From NCBI RefSeq assembly GCF_029167105.1, contig NZ_JARFML010000001.1:434001-498000 (forward strand): a stretch of 64,000 bases of DNA. Reading direction: 5' to 3'. A model generated the notes under the pieces. The model did no database searches, was not told the DNA's origin, and saw nothing but the letters and a program-made list of their open reading frames with translations. The translations under genes and the position numbers were made by a program. Within the stretch, counting starts at the first letter, position 1. Every line of letters begins with the position of its first letter. Below are positions 61,631-64,000 of this stretch, in pieces. The DNA comes from Bradyrhizobium yuanmingense. GTDB lineage: Bacteria; Pseudomonadota; Alphaproteobacteria; Rhizobiales; Xanthobacteraceae.

Positions 61631-62320
61631 ATGGCTAAGATCATGAACCTTGACGGCACCCAGCAGATCGACCTCACGCGCGGCACGGTCGAGCAGGCCT
61701 ATGACCGCTGGGCGCCGGTCTACGATCTCGTGTTCGGCGGCGTGTTTGCCAAGGGCCGGCAGGCCGCGATCGCGGCCACCAACAAGATCGGCGGCCGCGT
61801 GCTCGAGGTCGGCGTCGGCACCGGCATCTCGCTGCCGCTCTACGCGCCGAACCTGCGCATCTTCGGCACCGACATTTCGGAAGCGATGCTGGACAAGGCG
61901 CGCCGCCGCGTGAAGGAGCAGAAGTTGAAGAACGTCGAAGGCCTTGCGGTGATGGACGCCGAGAAGCTCGAATTCCCCGATAATTCCTTCGACGTCGTGA
62001 TGGCGCAATACGTCGTCACCGCCGTGCCGAACCCGGAGAAGGCCCTCGACGAATTCGCCCGCGTGCTGCGTCCGGGCGGCGAATTGATCATCCTCACCCG
62101 CGTCAGCGCCGACACCGGCATGCGCCGCTTCATCGAGCAGAAGCTGCAGCCGGTGGTGCGTCCGCTCGGCTTCCGCACCGCCGAGTTCGCCTGGTCGCGC
62201 TATGCCAAATGGCTTGCCGGCGCGCACGGCATCGAGCTTGCCGAGCGCCGCTTGATCCCGCCGCTGGGACACTTCTCGCTGGTGCGCTTCCGCAAGGTCG
62301 ACGTCGCCAAGGCGGCGTGA
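61631..62320 (+). CDS. Phosphatidylethanolamine N-methyltransferase-like (Pmt-like) protein
   Basis: The 229-aa class I SAM-dependent methyltransferase has the SAM-binding motif VLEVGVGTGISLPLY, the acidic loop D(I/A)EAMLDKARRR and the post-III PGGELIILTR. Its N-terminus YDRWAPVYDLVFGGVFAKGR is the pattern of Rhodobacter/Bradyrhizobium-type PmtA enzymes that make phosphatidylcholine from phosphatidylethanolamine. Other lipid or quinone methylations are possible. Follows the glycosyltransferase gene by 33 bp. Confidence 0.78.
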   Translation: MAKIMNLDGTQQIDLTRGTVEQAYDRWAPVYDLVFGGVFAKGRQAAIAATNKIGGRVLEVGVGTGISLPLYAPNLRIFGTDISEAMLDKARRRVKEQKLKNVEGLAVMDAEKLEFPDNSFDVVMAQYVVTAVPNPEKALDEFARVLRPGGELIILTRVSADTGMRRFIEQKLQPVVRPLGFRTAEFAWSRYAKWLAGAHGIELAERRLIPPLGHFSLVRFRKVDVAKAA

Positions 62321-62436
62321 GCTTACGCGTCTTTCGTGCGTCATCGCGCCGCTGCTCATCGTCACATGACAAAATGATGATGTCACACGGCCTACATCGA
62401 ATCTCTGTAAATCCTGAACCCGAAAGCATTTTGGGG

Positions 62437-63102
62437 ATGAGCATGATCAAGAACTATCTCGAGCAGCTGCGGATCCAGCGCTGGGACGACCATCGCTACT
62501 ATCACCACAGCCGCATCAATCAGAGCCTGCACTTCGTCAGCGCGCTGAGCTTCCTGTTCGCCTATGTCTGGCTGTTCATCGATCCCGTCGTCTCCGCGCT
62601 GGTCGGCTGGCTGGTGTCGATGACCTCGCGCCAGGCCGGTCACTTCTTCTTCGAGCCGCACACCTACGACCACATCAACCAGGCAACGCACGAGTACAAG
62701 GAAGAGATCAAGGTCGGCTACAATCTGCAGCGCAAGGTGGTGCTGATGGCGATCTGGGCGCTGTCGCCGCTGGTGCTGGTCGTCGATCCCACCCTGTTCG
62801 GCATCTTCACGCCCTGGCAGAGCGCGACCGACTTCATGCGGCAGGTGGCGAAGATCTGGCTCGTGGTCGGCGGTGGCGGCCTGCTGTTCCGCACCGTGCA
62901 CCTGTTCTTCATCCGCGACGTCGAGACCGGCCTCGTCTGGATGACCAAGATCCTGACCGATCCCTTCCACGATTTGATGCTCTATCGCGGTGCTCCGCTC
63001 GCCCTGATGCGCGGCGAGCTGATGGATCCCGGCCTGCACCTCAATCCCGAGCACACGCTGGGCTTCATCGACGAGCCCGTGCTCGAAGAGCAGCACGCCT
63101 GA
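62437..63102 (+). CDS. Predicted membrane protein, Mpo1/DUF962-like
   Basis: The 221-aa protein has four to five hydrophobic segments (about 33-55, 56-75, 110-135, 145-165) with histidines at the edges: HYHHSRINQSLHF and QAGHFFFEPH. The GHFFFE motif and spaced histidines resemble DUF962/Mpo1, iron-dependent dioxygenases of fatty-acid alpha-oxidation, but the match is weak. Start ATG 62437 or 62443, the latter with GGGGAT upstream. Adjacent to lipid-type genes. Confidence 0.65.
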   Translation: MSMIKNYLEQLRIQRWDDHRYYHHSRINQSLHFVSALSFLFAYVWLFIDPVVSALVGWLVSMTSRQAGHFFFEPHTYDHINQATHEYKEEIKVGYNLQRKVVLMAIWALSPLVLVVDPTLFGIFTPWQSATDFMRQVAKIWLVVGGGGLLFRTVHLFFIRDVETGLVWMTKILTDPFHDLMLYRGAPLALMRGELMDPGLHLNPEHTLGFIDEPVLEEQHA

Positions 63103-63142
63103 GCGCGCGGCTCTCAGAACTCACTCCGATGTCTGATGGTTA

Positions 63143-63177
63143 CGTCATGCCCGGGCTTGTCCCGGGCATCCACGTCT
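63143..63177. repeat. Palindromic repeat, family C, single arm
   Basis: CGTCATGCCCGGGCTTGTCCCGGGCATCCACGTC-type hairpin, nearly identical to the left half of 43199-43280. Confidence 0.8.
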
Positions 63178-63199
63178 TGGGGACTGCAAGCGCGGTGCT

Positions 63200-63385
63200 G
63201 CCTTCGCCTCTCCCCGCGCGCGGGGAGAGGCCGGAGCGCATCGAAGATGCGATCCGGGTGAGGGGGGCTCTCCGCGGGGGTGCTGCCAGAGAGGTCTGCG
63301 CCAACTCTCACCGGGCCCGCGGAGACTCCCCCTCACCCCGACCCTCTCCTCGCAGGCGGGGAGAGGGAGACGAGAGAGCGGTGTT
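63200..63385. repeat. Palindromic repeat, family G (CTCTCCCCGC type)
   Basis: Left arm CTCTCCCCGCGCGCGGGGAGAG, central GGTGAGGGGG / CCCCCTCACC, and right CTCTCCTCGCAGGCGGGGAGAG form hairpins at each end and a longer pairing across about 185 bp. Confidence 0.8.
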
Positions 63386-63404
63386 TGGGGCGAGGAGAAA
63401 GGCC

Positions 63405-64000
63405 TCAGCGCCCGAAGCGCTTGGCCAGCATCTCTTTCAGGATCTGGCGCTTGATCTGCTTGTTGGTGAGCACGCCATCGTGCCACCAGAAGCCGTCGGC
63501 CTTCATCTTCTGCGCAGCGCGGACGAAGCGCTCGGCGACTTCGGTGAAGTCGGCGTCGGTGTAGTTCAGGCTGAAGATCAGCCGGCCGGTGCCGACCCAG
63601 CTCAGCGCCAGGCCCTCGGCGCGCAGGTAATATTGCAGCATCCAATTGTAGCGGGACGGCGTGGTGTATTTCACCGTCCAGATCGAGGAGAAATTGGCGA
63701 AGCGCACCGGCAGGTCGGCATCCTGCATCATCTGGTTGATCTTCTTCACGCGCCCGTTCCAGGTCTCTTCCAGCCCATCATAGACGGCGCGGAAGTTCGG
63801 GCTGGCGAGGCGGCTCAAGAATTCGTCCATCGCCGTCATGATGTAGGGGTGCGAGTTGAAGGTGCCGCGGGCGAAGCAGATGTCGGCGGGACGGTCGTCG
63901 CGGAAGCGCCGCATCAATGCGCGCTTGCCGCAGACCACGCCGACCGGCAGGCCACCGGCGAGGCTCTTGCCGTAGGTCACCATGTCGGCGCGGACGCCGA
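63405..64000 (-). CDS. Class III aminotransferase, partial (C-terminal part)
   Basis: At least 198 residues of a PLP-dependent class III aminotransferase of the glutamate-1-semialdehyde 2,1-aminomutase type are visible; the 5' end is beyond the window. The PLP lysine lies in VTYGKSLAGGLPVGVV, followed by GTFNSHPYIMTAMDEFL and the C-terminal FSLNYTDADFTEVAERFVRA. The reading frame is open to base 64000. True HemL and other mutases or transaminases share this part; the C-terminus is longer than in HemL, so a non-HemL transaminase is more likely. Two repeats lie after its stop. Confidence 0.82.
   Translation of the reverse strand, partial: GVRADMVTYGKSLAGGLPVGVVCGKRALMRRFRDDRPADICFARGTFNSHPYIMTAMDEFLSRLASPNFRAVYDGLEETWNGRVKKINQMMQDADLPVRFANFSSIWTVKYTTPSRYNWMLQYYLRAEGLALSWVGTGRLIFSLNYTDADFTEVAERFVRAAQKMKADGFWWHDGVLTNKQIKRQILKEMLAKRFGR

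Larger units (their letters stand above)
63103..63404. other. Intergenic region with two repeats
   Basis: 302 bp between convergent genes. It contains a family C hairpin (63143-63177) and a long G-rich repeat (63200-63385). No gene is supported. Confidence 0.6.

Noticed and set aside
63200..63385. G-rich repeat as an rRNA or tRNA fragment
   Set aside because: No tRNA cloverleaf, no conserved rRNA segment; symmetry is that of a palindromic repeat.

Overview
The window is 64 kb of GC-rich chromosomal DNA from an alphaproteobacterium, most likely Bradyrhizobium or a close Nitrobacteraceae relative. The evidence is codon and base composition, Irr-type iron boxes (TTTAGAA-N3-TTCTAAA) before bfd and bfr, an intracellular PHA depolymerase, a SAM-cyclase-ATPase-TPR regulator, two near-identical-in-design L,D-transpeptidases, and several families of short palindromic repeats. 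I see no rRNA, tRNA, CRISPR array, integrase or prophage genes. It reads as core or stable accessory chromosome with many small lineage-specific proteins. The organism assignment is inference from content.

Layout. 0.5-9 kb: a small membrane protein, a 1.1-kaa cyclase regulator, phaZ, a GST, two small proteins and an enolase-superfamily enzyme. 9-14 kb: AraC regulator, SMP-30 lactonase-like protein, acetyltransferase, GMC oxidoreductase, and a REP-associated tyrosine transposase (RAYT) beside a palindromic repeat. 14-18 kb: MoxR ATPase and its VWA/CoxE partner, a GlsB-type membrane protein, and two sulfurtransferases. 18-25 kb: L,D-transpeptidase, D-2-hydroxyacid dehydrogenase, ettA and a lytic transglycosylase. 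25-34 kb: many small secreted or membrane proteins (two pairs of paralogues), the bfd-bfr iron-storage pair, a collagen-like protein, a Fis-type DNA-binding protein, an SDR, a J-domain protein and RidA. 34-38 kb: a repeat-dense stretch with an HD protein, GST, lipoprotein, a uracil/mismatch DNA glycosylase, a ParE/ParD-like toxin-antitoxin pair and a decayed second copy of the glycosylase. 38-43 kb: the thiamin operon thiO-thiS-thiG-thiE-thiC behind a TPP riboswitch. 43-47 kb: lytic transglycosylase, zinc-ribbon protein, an OmpR/EnvZ-type two-component pair and two small proteins. 47.9-52.2 kb: a four-gene polyamine-type ABC importer. 52-64 kb: DUF4403 protein, beta-propeller protein, a regulator divergent from a DUF899 gene plus a coupled membrane protein, GNAT, Lrp, cytochrome c, second L,D-transpeptidase, a glycosyltransferase and Pmt-like methyltransferase, an Mpo1-like membrane protein, and the end of a class III aminotransferase running off the window.

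How the parts relate. The thi genes make the thiazole and pyrimidine halves of thiamin and couple them. Bfd and Bfr store and release iron under likely Irr control. The sulfurtransferases, L,D-transpeptidases and lytic enzymes are housekeeping sulfur and cell-wall functions. The strongest leads outside ordinary annotation are: (1) seventeen hairpin repeats in seven families next to a RAYT; (2) two 87-bp inverted copies of one repeat family flanking thiG-thiE inside the thi operon; (3) a toxin-antitoxin pair between an intact and a decayed glycosylase gene; (4) a cytoplasmic-looking collagen-like protein with 30 uninterrupted Gly-X-Y triplets; (5) an unusual double-DNA-binding-domain regulator facing a DUF899-membrane protein pair.
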